Source: Flavimobilis sp052324925 (GTDB lineage Bacteria; Actinomycetota; Actinomycetes; Actinomycetales; Cellulomonadaceae). From it: a stretch of 64,000 bases of DNA. Each line of letters opens with the position of its first letter. Position 1 is the first letter of the stretch. The notes below the pieces were generated by a model that worked only from the letters and a program-made list of their open reading frames with translations, was not told the DNA's origin and ran no database searches. The translations under genes were made by a program, and so were the position numbers. Shown piece after piece: positions 43,264 through 54,069 of the stretch. Where the stretch lies: NCBI GenBank assembly GCA_052324925.1, contig JBQPRE010000002.1. One strand, 5' to 3'.

Positions 43264-44277
43264 CGGTGTCGTCGGCTTGAGGCCGCGGCGGCGCAGCTCG
43301 CGCTGTGCGCGGTCGAGTCCGCCGTGCTCGAGCGCGGCAAGAGCTGTTCGCCCCGACCAGACCCGACGGCCGTGACGTGTGACGGTGACGGTGAGGTCAC
43401 CGGTGAGGTGCTCCAGGTCGCCGGGCACGTTGCGATGCTCGCTCGGCAGCGGCACGGGCAGCACGAACGCCTGGTCGAGCGGCGCCGACGCCTCGACGTC
43501 GATGCGCCAGCCGAAGCCGCGCCCTGCCACGTGCCAATGGTCGTCGCTCGTGCGCGTCCGGACAGGGCTGACGAGCGGATTACCCAGCCGGACCACGTGG
43601 CCGTTCGGTAAGCGCACGACGAGCGCTGTCACCTCGATGTGTAGGGCGCCCGCGCTGACGATGCCTCCCGCGAACGCGACGCACGCCCCATGGTCGTCGA
43701 ACCCCTGGGCCTGCCCCCACCACCATGTCTCGGGGAATCCCTCGCGACCCCAGTTCTTCTCCGCGTACACGTCGACGTCGCGCAGGTCCCAGGTTGTGTC
43801 ACCGATCGTTGCGGTCCCCGTGGCTTTGCCGCCGAGCAGCCACGGGTGCCAATACTGGGTCAGGCCGCCGATCATCTGGAAGATGCTCGACCCGCCGAAG
43901 GCGCGGCGCGGCCAGGGCACGAGCTCGCGGATCTCGACGTCGAGCCGCGCGTCGGGACCGAGGTCGACGTGCAGACCGTGCTCACTACCCTCGAAGTGGC
44001 CTGCACCTCCGCGTACACCGAGGCCGCGCGGGTCCGCCCATGCGCCGTCGACCGCAGCGGTCCAGACGTCGCCGTCGGGCCACGCGGCGAGCCCGAGTGT
44101 CGCCCACGGCCCGCGTGGCCCGGTATTTGCACCGCACAGTGCGATGACGACGCGTCCTGTGCTGCGGTCGGTGAGACGCCAGAAGTAGCCCTCCATCGCG
44201 ACTCCGCGGTGGGCACGCCTCGGGTCGCCGAACGGCAGGTCGGCGCCAGTCGACCTCAACCGATCGGTCAGCCCCAT
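43225..44277 (-). CDS. Tocopherol-cyclase-like protein
   Basis: A 350-residue protein resembling the Tocopherol_cycl family: MEGYFWRLTDRSTGRVVIAL near residue 28, WPRRAFGGSSIFQMIGG, YWHPWLLGGKATGTATIG, and YAEKNWGREGFPETWWWGQA with the hallmark EKNWG and W-rich stretch. Plant enzymes close the chromanol ring of vitamin E; bacterial homologues are not characterised and this organism group is not known to make tocopherol. It may bind or modify a lipid or quinone. The DUF1801 gene ends 7 bp upstream of its start on the same strand. Confidence 0.82.
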   Translation of the reverse strand: MGLTDRLRSTGADLPFGDPRRAHRGVAMEGYFWRLTDRSTGRVVIALCGANTGPRGPWATLGLAAWPDGDVWTAAVDGAWADPRGLGVRGGAGHFEGSEHGLHVDLGPDARLDVEIRELVPWPRRAFGGSSIFQMIGGLTQYWHPWLLGGKATGTATIGDTTWDLRDVDVYAEKNWGREGFPETWWWGQAQGFDDHGACVAFAGGIVSAGALHIEVTALVVRLPNGHVVRLGNPLVSPVRTRTSDDHWHVAGRGFGWRIDVEASAPLDQAFVLPVPLPSEHRNVPGDLEHLTGDLTVTVTRHGRRVWSGRTALAALEHGGLDRAQRELRRRGLKPTTPSAPPRSGPRPKA

Positions 44278-44284
44278 GGGCGCG

Positions 44285-44719
44285 TCAGCTCGCTGCGCGG
44301 CGGACGTACTCGGTGATCTGCCGTGTGGTCTCGTCGGTGAGTGCGAGGAGAGCGAACGACGTCACCCACATGTCGCCGTCGTCGAGCTGCGCGGCCTCTT
44401 CGAAACCGAGGGTCGCGTACCGGGAGTCGAACTTCGCCGCAGCCTTGAAGAAGACGACGACCTTCCCGTCTGCGTTCGTGTAGGCGGGGAACCCGTACCA
44501 GGTCTTCGGCACGAGGTGTGGCGCGACCTCGGCGACGATGCGGTCAACACCCTCGGCGAGGATCCGGTCGGCCTCGGTCATCGCGTCGATCGCCTCTCGC
44601 ACCGCCTTCTCACCGGCAGCGCGGCTCTTGCCGGCTTTCTCTTGGGCCCGTAGCTCGGCAGCCCGTTGCTTGACTGCGTCTCGCTCGTCCTTGGACAGTC
44701 CAGCGTTTGAGTCAGCCAT
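44285..44719 (-). CDS. DUF1801-family protein
   Basis: A 144-residue protein with a charged N-terminal helix (LSKDERDAVKQRAAELRAQE) and a DUF1801 domain: TWYGFPAYTNADGKVVVFFK, then YATLGFEEAAQLDDGDMW. DUF1801 proteins resemble the iron chaperone Fra/YdhG; function uncertain. The ATG at 44719 is preceded by GGGAGGAA. Likely co-transcribed with the tocopherol-cyclase-like gene. Confidence 0.88.
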   Translation of the reverse strand: MADSNAGLSKDERDAVKQRAAELRAQEKAGKSRAAGEKAVREAIDAMTEADRILAEGVDRIVAEVAPHLVPKTWYGFPAYTNADGKVVVFFKAAAKFDSRYATLGFEEAAQLDDGDMWVTSFALLALTDETTRQITEYVRRAAS

Positions 44720-44965
44720 GCGTTCCTCCCAGCGTCGCGGCCCGACGTCGACGTCGGACAGGCCTCCATCGTCACCCTCGCGCTGAGCTCCTGTCGATCC
44801 GTCGACCGGGCCCGCCTACGGGCGACTCTCAGTCGCGCACGCGCGTCCAGACCCGCGTGCCCGACGCAGAACCGCGTGTGGGCCGTGCCGGAGCGAGTGT
44901 CGGCCGTCCTCGCGGAGCTCGACGCGGCGTGAGCCGGCCCCACCCTGTCCCCACGGTGGGCCATG

Positions 44966-45034
44966 AGATCTGTCGGGTAGGGACTCTGAAATCTGTAGCG
45001 TAGAGAGCATAAAATCTGTAGCGTAGAGATGCCG
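44966..45034. repeat. Three 23-bp direct repeats upstream of the AAA/DUF4143 ATPase gene
   Basis: Units start at 44966, 44989 and 45012 with an exact 23-bp period. Units 2 and 3 share AAATCTGTAGCGTAGAGA; unit 1 is degenerate (AGATCTGTCGGGTAGGGA). Two helical turns per unit suggests a protein array on one DNA face. They end 75 bp before the ATPase ATG. The rest of 44720-45109 shows no gene; 44720-44930 is GC-rich spacer. Confidence 0.7.
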
Positions 45035-45109
45035 GCGAGCCGAACCGGCCATCGACCCCGCCGCACGCGCCAGGGCATGGCCCAACAACACTCAGGAGGG
45101 GTGAGCCCC

Positions 45110-46360
45110 ATGGCATACCGGGAACGGACGATCGACCGCGAGCTCGACGAACTCATGCCGTCGGCGCCGGCGATCGCGATCGACGGCCCGAAGGGCGTCG
45201 GCAAGACACATTCGGCCGCACGGCGGGCCGATGCGGCGTGGTATCTCGACGACCCCGCGCACCTCGAACTCGCACGCGCAGACTTCGGCCTGACGACGCT
45301 GTCCCGCGGCACGGTGCTCATCGACGAGTGGCAGCGGCTCCCGCAGATCTGGGACGCGGTGCGCCGACGGGTGGATGCGGGCGCACCGCCGGGGAGGTTC
45401 CTCCTCACTGGCTCCGCGACGCCCGCCGACGCGGCCGGCACGCACAGCGGCGCGGGACGCATCCTCTCGTTGCGCATGCGCCCCATGGGGCTGCACGAGC
45501 GAGGCGAGGTCGCGTCGACGGTCTCGCTCGCCGGACTGCTCACGGGTGAGCAGGCACCCGTCGAGGGGGCGTCGTCATTCGGTCTGCCCGACTACGTCGA
45601 ATCCATCGTGTCCAGCGGGTTCCCGGGCATCACGGGACGGAGCGCGCGCGTGCAGCGCGAGCTGTTGGATGCCTATGTGCAGCGCATCATCGACCGTGAC
45701 CTGCCCGATCTGGGCTTCGGTGTCAGGCGCCCCGAGACGCTGAGGCGCTGGCTCGCCGCCTATGCGGCCGCGTCGTCCACGACGACCGCCTACTCCCGTC
45801 TCCTCGACGCGACCACGGCTGGTGACGGAGGGCAGCCTGCACGATCGACGACCATCGCCTACAGGGACCACCTGTCACAGCTCTGGCTGCTCGACCCGGT
45901 CCCCGGGTGGAGCCCATCGAGCAACGCGATGACGAGACTCCAGCGCTCGCCCAAGCACCAGCTCGCTGACCCTGCGCTCGCCGCGCGGCTGCTCGGGCTG
46001 TCCGCGAGCAGCCTTGTCACGGGGCCTGGCGCGTCGTTGGTTGGACCGCTCTTCGAATCTCTTGTGACGCTTGGTGTCCGCGTCATGGCGCAGGCTGCCG
46101 AAGCGCGCGTGAGCCACCTGCGGACCAGTGCCGGCGATCGAGAGATCGACCTCATCGTCGAGGGGGCGGATGGACGTCTCGTCGGAATCGAGGTGAAGCT
46201 GGCCGCGGCCGTCACGTCGTCTGACGTGCGGCACCTGCTCTGGCTCCGGGAGCAGGTGCCGGAGCGGGTCGCCGATCTCGTCGTCGTCACGACGGGGACG
46301 ACGGCGTACCGCAGGCCCGACGGCGTTGCGGTCGTCCCGCTCGCACTCCTGGGAGCGTGA
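45110..46360 (+). CDS. AAA-family ATPase with DUF4143 / PD-(D/E)XK domain
   Basis: A 416-residue protein. N-terminal Walker A IAIDGPKGVGKTHSA near residue 22, Walker B TVLIDEWQRLP, and PGRFLLTGSATP (sensor 1) define the AAA_14 ATPase. The C-terminal DUF4143 region has GDREIDLIVEGADGRLVGIE followed by VKLA, a D-x(n)-E-x-K nuclease-type core. RQRELLDAYVQ-like central helices match the family (QRELLDAYVQRIIDRDLPDL). The function of these common, mobile genes is unknown. The ATG at 45110 follows AGGAGGGG at nine bases; GTG 45101 is too close to it. Preceded by 23-bp direct repeats. Confidence 0.88.
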   Translation: MAYRERTIDRELDELMPSAPAIAIDGPKGVGKTHSAARRADAAWYLDDPAHLELARADFGLTTLSRGTVLIDEWQRLPQIWDAVRRRVDAGAPPGRFLLTGSATPADAAGTHSGAGRILSLRMRPMGLHERGEVASTVSLAGLLTGEQAPVEGASSFGLPDYVESIVSSGFPGITGRSARVQRELLDAYVQRIIDRDLPDLGFGVRRPETLRRWLAAYAAASSTTTAYSRLLDATTAGDGGQPARSTTIAYRDHLSQLWLLDPVPGWSPSSNAMTRLQRSPKHQLADPALAARLLGLSASSLVTGPGASLVGPLFESLVTLGVRVMAQAAEARVSHLRTSAGDREIDLIVEGADGRLVGIEVKLAAAVTSSDVRHLLWLREQVPERVADLVVVTTGTTAYRRPDGVAVVPLALLGA

Positions 46361-46447
46361 CGACGGGGGCTCGGGCTCGAGGAGACCGAGCTGTGGGGCG
46401 AAGACACCCCGTGCGTCGTCCTGGTGAGGCCGCTCGGGTGAGGGGGC

Positions 46448-46888
46448 TCAGTCGCCTGCCGGGCGGCGGCGAGTCTGCTTCGTCTCGGAGCGTTCGCGCT
46501 TGGCCTGCAGACGACGCCGCTGGGATCCGGCGGTTCGGCGGGTCGCGCGGCGGACGGCCGGGGGAGCGACGGCCTCGCGGAGGAGGGCCGCGAGGCGCTC
46601 ACGTGCTGCCCGACGGTTCCGGTGCTGCGCGCGCTGCTCGGACGCGTCGACCGTGAGCACCGTCCCGGCAAGGCGGGGTGCGAGCGCCGCCAGGACCCGG
46701 GTGCGTTGCGCGTCGTCGAGAGCGCTCGTCGTCGCAAGATCAAGGCTCAGCTGGACCCGTGAGTCCGCTGTGTTGACTCCTTGGCCGCCCGGGCCGGACG
46801 CGTGCGAGAACTGCTCGGTGAGCTCGCGGGCCGGGATTCTCAGCCCGCGCGGCGCACCAGGCGCGGGGAGCACGACGATGTCGTCCAC
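46448..46888 (-). CDS. arfB: Peptidyl-tRNA hydrolase ArfB (alternative ribosome rescue)
   Basis: A 146-residue protein with the catalytic GGQ in QFSHASGPGGQGVNTADSRV, RIPARELTEQF before it, and a basic tail rich in Arg and Lys (RRTAGSQRRRLQAKRERSET) that enters the empty mRNA channel. ArfB frees stalled ribosomes by hydrolysing peptidyl-tRNA. The GTG at 46888 lies seven bases after the HNH gene stop; the upstream frame is unrelated. Confidence 0.94.
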   Translation of the reverse strand: MDDIVVLPAPGAPRGLRIPARELTEQFSHASGPGGQGVNTADSRVQLSLDLATTSALDDAQRTRVLAALAPRLAGTVLTVDASEQRAQHRNRRAARERLAALLREAVAPPAVRRATRRTAGSQRRRLQAKRERSETKQTRRRPAGD

Positions 46889-46895
46889 TGCGTGG

Positions 46896-47303
46896 CTATG
46901 CGCCGGCTGTGGGGTCGCTGGCTGTGGGGTCGCCGAGCGCAGCGTCGACGGAGTCGTCGGGCACGACGGTGCGCACCGAGCGGAGCAGCTCCGCCCAACG
47001 CCCGAGGAACTTTCGCTCGTCGAGCTTCTTTCGACGCATCCACCCGGTGACCTCGTCGTTGCACTTGCTCGCGTTGCACGAGCGGCAGGCGGGCACGACG
47101 TTCGTCGCGGTGTAGCGGCCGCCGCGCGAGATGGGAAGGACGCAGTCCTTCTGCATGCTGACGTCGTCGGCTCCGCAATAGGCACAGCCGCCCCACATCT
47201 CAACGATGTCGGCCCATTGAGCGCCAGTGAGGTCGTTCGTCACGGCGGCAAGCCGCCGCTTGCGCCGACGGGCATACGTGGCGACGCGGGTCCGGGGTGG
47301 CAT
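46896..47303 (-). CDS. HNH endonuclease-domain protein, first catalytic His replaced
   Basis: A 135-residue protein with a basic N-terminus (TRVATYARRRKRRLAAVTND) and an HNH module: CAYCGADDVSMQKDCVLPIS, RGGRYTATNVVPACRSCNAS, KCNDE. The two CxxC pairs can hold structural zinc. Where most HNH nucleases read D-H-V, this has D-C-V, so the metal-activating His is absent; the Asn in TNVVPAC is kept. It may be a variant nuclease or a DNA-binding relic. Directly upstream of arfB. Confidence 0.85.
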   Translation of the reverse strand: MPPRTRVATYARRRKRRLAAVTNDLTGAQWADIVEMWGGCAYCGADDVSMQKDCVLPISRGGRYTATNVVPACRSCNASKCNDEVTGWMRRKKLDERKFLGRWAELLRSVRTVVPDDSVDAALGDPTASDPTAGA

Positions 47304-47728
47304 GCCCAGACTCTAGCGCCGGGGCGCATCTCACGGACCGGACGATAATGGCCGGTACCTGAAACGACAGGTTCGAAGTAACGAATGGGGCCGAGCGGGA
47401 CAATCATCAAAGCTGTCGCCGCGCGTGCGAACAATGCGCATAGAGTGGGCGAAATTCGTCCAACACGTGAGATCTAGGCGTGTTGCTGCAGGTCACGGGC
47501 GCACGTGCTGGGCGTCGTCAGCGGGTCTTCTGCGGACGTCGGGGCATTCCGTCTTTGTAACGATGTCGGCTGGAGCACAGAAAGGCGCGCCCGTCACGAG
47601 ATTTGCTGTGTACGGTTTCGGAGAACCACAGTTGGTTCTTGTCTTGGCGCACGACGGCGTAAGGGTGGCTGCCCTCGCGTCGGGACCCGACGACCCGGGG
47701 TCGTGCGCTGACCACCCGAGGAGGAACA
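47304..47728. other. 425-bp region without a gene, upstream of the peptide ABC operon
   Basis: No convincing coding frame. It has a short inverted repeat ACCTG-N6-CAGGT (47357-47372) and is more AT-rich than its surroundings, for example near 47395-47460 and 47550-47640. It must contain the promoter and leader of the peptide transporter operon. No riboswitch could be recognised by eye. Confidence 0.5.
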
Positions 47729-49540
47729 TTGAAGATCAGGAAGTTTGCGGCTCCGCTCGCGCTCCTGGCGTCTGGCGCGCTGGTGCTCAGCGCGTGCGGC
47801 ACGTCCGAGGACCCGAAGACGCCCGCCACCACGACGACCAGCGGCGGCTCGAGCGCCGCCCCCGAGAACTCCGGCAAGGCCGACCTCGGTGACGTCACGA
47901 CCAAGGATGACTCGATCTCCTACTCGCTCGGCGCGGAGGAGTGGCTCGGGTACAACGGCAACACGCCCGAGACCTACTCGACGTACAACTCGGTCGTCAA
48001 CGACCGCATCTTCGGCAGCTTCATCTACTTCGGCACCGATGGCACCGTCTACCAGGACGCTGACTACGGCACGTTCAAGCTCGTCTCCGACGAGCCCATG
48101 AAGGTCGAGTACACGCTGAGCGACGCCGCTAAGTGGTCCGACGGCACGGCGATCTCATATGAGGACTACCTCCTCGACTGGGCCGCCCAGGCGATCTCCG
48201 ACGGCAAGGACGACAAGGGCAACGCCAAGCCGCTGTTCAACCACGTCGGTGGACTCGACTTCGGCAAGCGCGTCGTCGCCGGCCCGCAGGGTGAGATCGG
48301 CGGCAAGACGTTCACCTACGAGTACGAGGCGCCGTACCCCGACTACCAGCTTCAGGTCGGCAGCGCGTTCCCCGCACACATCGTCGCCAAGCAGGCTGAC
48401 ATGACCGTCGAGGAGCTCGTCAAGGCGATCCAGGACAAGGACGTCGAGAAGCTTCGCCCCGCAGCGAAGTTCTGGAACGAGGGTTGGCTCTCCAAGACGC
48501 CCGGTCAGCTTCCTGACCCGGCGATCACGCCGACCTCGGGCCCGTACGCGCTCTCGTCGTGGGAGGCTGGCCAGTCGATCACGCTGACGGCCAACCCCGA
48601 CTACTTCGGCACGAAGGCCGCGACGAAGACCCTGGTCTACCGCTTCGCAGCTCCTGAGACCCAGGTGCAGGCGCTTGCCAACAAGGACCTCAACATCATC
48701 GAGCCCCAGGCCACGGTTGACACGGTCAAGCAGATCGAGGGCCTCGGCGACGCGGTGAAGATGGAGACGGGTCAGTCCCTCACGTGGGAGCACCTCGACT
48801 TCAACTTCAACGACGGTGCCTTCAAGGACTCCCTCGAGCTTCGCCAGGCGTTCGCGTACTGCGTGCCGCGCCAGACGATCGTTGACAACCTCGTCAAGCC
48901 GATCGACCCGAACGCGACGATCATGAACGCTCGTGAGGTCTTCCCGTTCCAGCCCGACTACGCCGCCGTGACCAGCGCCGCGTACGACGGCCGCTACGAC
49001 ACGGTGAACATCGACGAGGCCAAGAAGCTCGTTGCTGCTGCCGGCGTCGAGACCCCCATCAAGGTCCGGATCGGCTACTCCGGCCCGAACCAGCGCCGCA
49101 CCGACCAGGTCGCGCTCATCGCCTCGAGCTGTGCTGACGCTGGCTTCGAGGTCGTCGACGCCGGAAACGCTGACTTCTTCCAGCCCGGCGGCACCATGGA
49201 GCGTGGCGACTACGAGATCGCGCTCTTCGCGTGGGCAGGTTCCGGCCAGATCGTCTCGGGCCAGAACATCTACGCCTCTGACGGTGGCCAGAACTACCAC
49301 GGCTGGGACGTCCCCGAGATCGACGCTGCGTGGAAGGCCCTGGGCTCGACCCTCGACCGCGCCGAGCAGCTCAAGCAGATCGAGATCATCGAGAAGCAGC
49401 TCTGGGACAACATGCTCAACATCCCCGTGTTCGCTCACCCCGGTCTCATCGCGTTCGACTCGACCATCTCCAACGTCCGCAAGACCTCGACCCAGTCGAC
49501 CGTCGCGTGGAACGCGGAGCAGTGGGTTCGCGCGTCCTGA
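47729..49540 (+). CDS. ABC transporter substrate-binding lipoprotein (family 5, oligopeptide type)
   Basis: A 603-residue lipoprotein with lipobox LSAC (Cys23) and a Thr/Ser-rich linker. The SBP_bac_5 fold is evident: AKWSDGTAISYEDYLLDWAA, TPTSGPYALSSWEAGQSITL, ANPDYFG, and ELRQAFAYCVPRQTIVDNLV. It captures oligopeptides or similar solutes outside the membrane. The TTG at 47729 is the start, with AGGAGG six bases upstream. A strong hairpin after the gene should favour its higher expression over the permeases. Confidence 0.95.
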   Translation: MKIRKFAAPLALLASGALVLSACGTSEDPKTPATTTTSGGSSAAPENSGKADLGDVTTKDDSISYSLGAEEWLGYNGNTPETYSTYNSVVNDRIFGSFIYFGTDGTVYQDADYGTFKLVSDEPMKVEYTLSDAAKWSDGTAISYEDYLLDWAAQAISDGKDDKGNAKPLFNHVGGLDFGKRVVAGPQGEIGGKTFTYEYEAPYPDYQLQVGSAFPAHIVAKQADMTVEELVKAIQDKDVEKLRPAAKFWNEGWLSKTPGQLPDPAITPTSGPYALSSWEAGQSITLTANPDYFGTKAATKTLVYRFAAPETQVQALANKDLNIIEPQATVDTVKQIEGLGDAVKMETGQSLTWEHLDFNFNDGAFKDSLELRQAFAYCVPRQTIVDNLVKPIDPNATIMNAREVFPFQPDYAAVTSAAYDGRYDTVNIDEAKKLVAAAGVETPIKVRIGYSGPNQRRTDQVALIASSCADAGFEVVDAGNADFFQPGGTMERGDYEIALFAWAGSGQIVSGQNIYASDGGQNYHGWDVPEIDAAWKALGSTLDRAEQLKQIEIIEKQLWDNMLNIPVFAHPGLIAFDSTISNVRKTSTQSTVAWNAEQWVRAS

Positions 49541-49613
49541 TCGACCCGGTGACGGCTTAGCTGCCGTCCCGACCGTCTAGGTCGCGAGAGCGACGTAGGC
49601 TTGCACAGCAAGA

Positions 49614-49652
49614 CCGCTGGGGTGAGGTCGTCCAACGACCTCACCCCAGCGG
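49614..49652 (+). terminator. Partial terminator between binding protein and permease genes
   Basis: A perfect 17-bp stem (CCGCTGGGGTGAGGTCG and complement) with a TCCAA loop lies between the binding-protein and permease genes. It probably limits read-through so that the binding protein is produced in excess, as in many ABC importers. Confidence 0.8.
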
Positions 49653-49750
49653 CGCGAGGATGCCACCGACCCGTTCCCGACCGGAGCGGGTCGGCGTCGG
49701 TGCCGTGCCAAACCATCCCCGCACCACCCAGAGACGTGAAGGAATCGTCC

Positions 49751-51268
49751 GTGGCCAAGTTCATCCTGCGCAGGCTCGGGGCATCGCTGCTCGTGCTGCT
49801 CGGCGGCTCGATGCTGCTGTTCTTCCTCGTCACCATCTCCGGTGACCCCATCGGGGACCTTCGAGAGTCGAACGCCGAGAACCGCGACTACCTCATCCGC
49901 CAGCGCACAGAGTTCATGGGCCTCGACACGCCCTGGTTCCAGCGTTACGGCGTCTGGCTCGGCGGCGTCGCCAAGTGCGTTACGCTCAGCTGCGACCTCG
50001 GGACCAACCGCAACGGCGTCGACGTTGTGAGCATGCTCGGCAACGCGGCGTCCTCGACGCTCCGGCTCGTCGTCCTCGCGACCGTCCTCGCGATCGTCAT
50101 CGGAGTCATCGTCGGAATCGTCACCGCGATCCGTCAGTACTCCGGCTTCGACTACGTCGTGACGTTCCTCGCGTTCCTCTTCTTCTCGCTCCCCGTGTTC
50201 TGGGCCGCAGTGCTCCTCAAGGAGTTCGGCGCGATCCGCTTCAACGACTGGATCGTCGAACCCACCTTCACGCTCGGGCAGATCGCGATCACCGCGGTCG
50301 TCCTCGGAGTGATCCTCCAGGGAATCCTGGGCGGGGGAGTGCGCCGCCGTGCGATCACCGCAGGCGCGACCCTCGTCTTCGTCATCGCGGCGATGTCCTA
50401 CTTCTCGGCCACCGAGTGGTTCCGCCGCCCCCTTCTCGGCCTCGGCTTCGTCCTCCTCGTCGGCATCGGCGCGGCTGTCGGCGGAACCGCACTGTTCACG
50501 GGGATCCGCAACCGCCGCGTCCTGTACGCGACGCTCGGCACGGTCGCGGCCGGCACAGTGAGCCACATCGTCGTCCTGCCCATGCTCACCGACGGTGGCT
50601 GGGGAACGATCTTCGCGCTCCTGCCCGTCCTGCTTCTCGTCGGCGGACTCATCGGCTGGTTCGTCGGCGGCTACTCGCGCAAGCCAGCCACCATCTTGTC
50701 GATGTCGATCGCCGTCATCATGGGCATGCTCATCGTCGCGGACGTCGCGAGCCGCCACTGGGCATCGTTCCTCGGGCTGAAGAGCCGCCCCATCTCGACG
50801 ATCGGTTCCCAGACACCCAACTTCGCGGGAGGCTTCTGGGAGTCCTTCCTCGACAAGGGCGCGCAGATCATCCTCCCGACGATCATCCTCACGCTCGTCT
50901 CGATCGCGTCGTACACGCGCTACACGCGTTCGTCGATGCTCGAGGTGATGAACCAGGACTACATCCGCACCGCTCGCTCGAAGGGCCTCTCCGAGCGCGT
51001 CGTCATCGTCAAGCACGGCTTCCGTAACGCGCTCATCCCCATCACGACGATCGTCGCGTTCGACTTCGCGGGCCTCATCGGTGGCGCGGTCATCACCGAG
51101 CAGGTCTTCGGCTGGAAGGGCATGGGTGAGCTCTTCCAGACCGGCCTCAAGGCGGTCGACCCCGCGCCCGTTATGGCGTTCTTCCTCGTCACAGGAACGG
51201 CCGCCGTCGTCATGAACCTCGTCGCTGACCTCGCGTACGCGGCGCTCGACCCCCGGATCAGGCGGTGA
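49751..51268 (+). CDS. Oligopeptide-type ABC permease (DppB-like), enlarged
   Basis: A 505-residue permease. The N-terminal KFILRRLGASLLVLLGGSML and the EAA loop TARSKGLSERVVIVKHGFRN are DppB/OppB-like. DppB is usually 310-340 residues; here ~170 additional residues with about five extra hydrophobic helices lie between residue ~165 (after LPVFWAAVLLKEFG) and ~345 (before FLDKGAQIILPTIILTLVSI). GTG start at 49751 with AAGGA. Forms the pore with the next permease. Confidence 0.92.
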   Translation: MAKFILRRLGASLLVLLGGSMLLFFLVTISGDPIGDLRESNAENRDYLIRQRTEFMGLDTPWFQRYGVWLGGVAKCVTLSCDLGTNRNGVDVVSMLGNAASSTLRLVVLATVLAIVIGVIVGIVTAIRQYSGFDYVVTFLAFLFFSLPVFWAAVLLKEFGAIRFNDWIVEPTFTLGQIAITAVVLGVILQGILGGGVRRRAITAGATLVFVIAAMSYFSATEWFRRPLLGLGFVLLVGIGAAVGGTALFTGIRNRRVLYATLGTVAAGTVSHIVVLPMLTDGGWGTIFALLPVLLLVGGLIGWFVGGYSRKPATILSMSIAVIMGMLIVADVASRHWASFLGLKSRPISTIGSQTPNFAGGFWESFLDKGAQIILPTIILTLVSIASYTRYTRSSMLEVMNQDYIRTARSKGLSERVVIVKHGFRNALIPITTIVAFDFAGLIGGAVITEQVFGWKGMGELFQTGLKAVDPAPVMAFFLVTGTAAVVMNLVADLAYAALDPRIRR

Positions 51269-51322
51269 TCGCGTTGACCACGACACCGACCGCCGTCCAC
51301 CACGCCCTCAGCGGAGTCCGCC

Positions 51323-52350
51323 ATGACTGACCCCAACACCCCCGCACCGCACGAGAACCTCCAGCCCCCCGCCCCCGGCGTCGGTGGCGTCGAGGCCTCG
51401 GTCGCCGGAGTCGACCTCGCGGTCGAGCCGACGCCGCCCGCACCGCAGCAGAAGTCCTACTCACAGGGCCAGCTCGTCATGCGCCGCTTCCTGCGGCACA
51501 AGGGTGCGATGATCTCGCTCGTCATCCTCCTGTTCGTCACGGTCGTGGCCTACACCTCGATCGGCTTCGGTCCCCTCCCGGGCTGGTGGGACAAGGACTT
51601 CTCACGAGCGGGCGCAAGCGTCAACGGCGGTGCACCCACACTCACTCTCTGGCCGTTCTCGCTCGGCGAGCACCCCTTTGGCCAAGAGAACACGGGCAAG
51701 GACTACTTCGCGCTCGCGATGCGCGGCACCCAGATCTCGCTCATGATCGCGTTCGTCGTCGGCATCGGCTCGACGCTCATCGGAACGATCATCGGCGGCC
51801 TCGCGGGCTACTTCCGGGGCTGGATCGAGTCGATCCTCATGCGCCTCACCGACCTCGTCATCGTCATCCCGCTGCTCGTCCTCGCCGCCGTCCTCGGCCA
51901 GATCGCCTCGCAGAAGGGCGTCTGGCTCCTCGCGATCGTCCTCGCCTGCGTCACCTGGACGGGCCTGGCCCGACTCGTCCGCGGAGAGGTGCTCTCGCTG
52001 CGTGAACGCGAGTTCGTCGCGTCAGCGCTCGCGATCGGCACCCCACCGCGCCGCATCATCTTCCGGCACATCCTGCCGAACACGATCGGCGTCATCATCG
52101 TCTCCGCAACCCTGTCGATCGCCTCCGCGATCCTTCTCGAGACCTCGTTGAGCTTCCTCGGCTTCGGCGTCAAGGCTCCCGACGTGTCGCTGGGAACGCT
52201 CATCTCGACCTACCAGGGCGCCTTCTCGACCCGGCCCTGGCTGTTCTGGTGGCCGGGCGTGCTCATCCTCACGATCGCGCTGTGCGTGAACTTCATCGGC
52301 GACGGGCTGCGAGACGCCTTCGACCCGCGCCAGAACAGGAGCAAGGACTG

Positions 52351-52351
<1 letters not shown>
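51323..52351 (+). CDS. Oligopeptide-type ABC permease (DppC-like)
   Basis: A 342-residue permease with a Pro-rich cytoplasmic N-terminus, one helix (GAMISLVILLFVTVVAYTSI), HPFGQENTGKDYFALAMRGT, and five further helices with the EAA loop ASALAIGTPPRRIIFRHILP. The phrase LGQDxxGRDxLSR of DppC appears as FGQENTGKDYFALAMRG. Its stop codon overlaps the ATPase ATG by one base (TGATG). Confidence 0.94.

Positions 52352-54065
<1,714 letters not shown>

Positions 54066-54069
<4 letters not shown>

Noticed and set aside
44966..45034. CRISPR array
   Set aside because: Units are contiguous without unique spacers and only three copies exist; no cas genes.
47304..47728. Riboswitch or small ORF in the leader of the peptide ABC operon
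   Set aside because: No known riboswitch core or strong hairpin series was visible, and short frames there lack ribosome-binding sites and family features.
49577..51286. Minus-strand frame of 569 codons opposite the DppB-like gene
   Set aside because: Asp/Glu/Arg-rich shadow of a clear permease; no domain.
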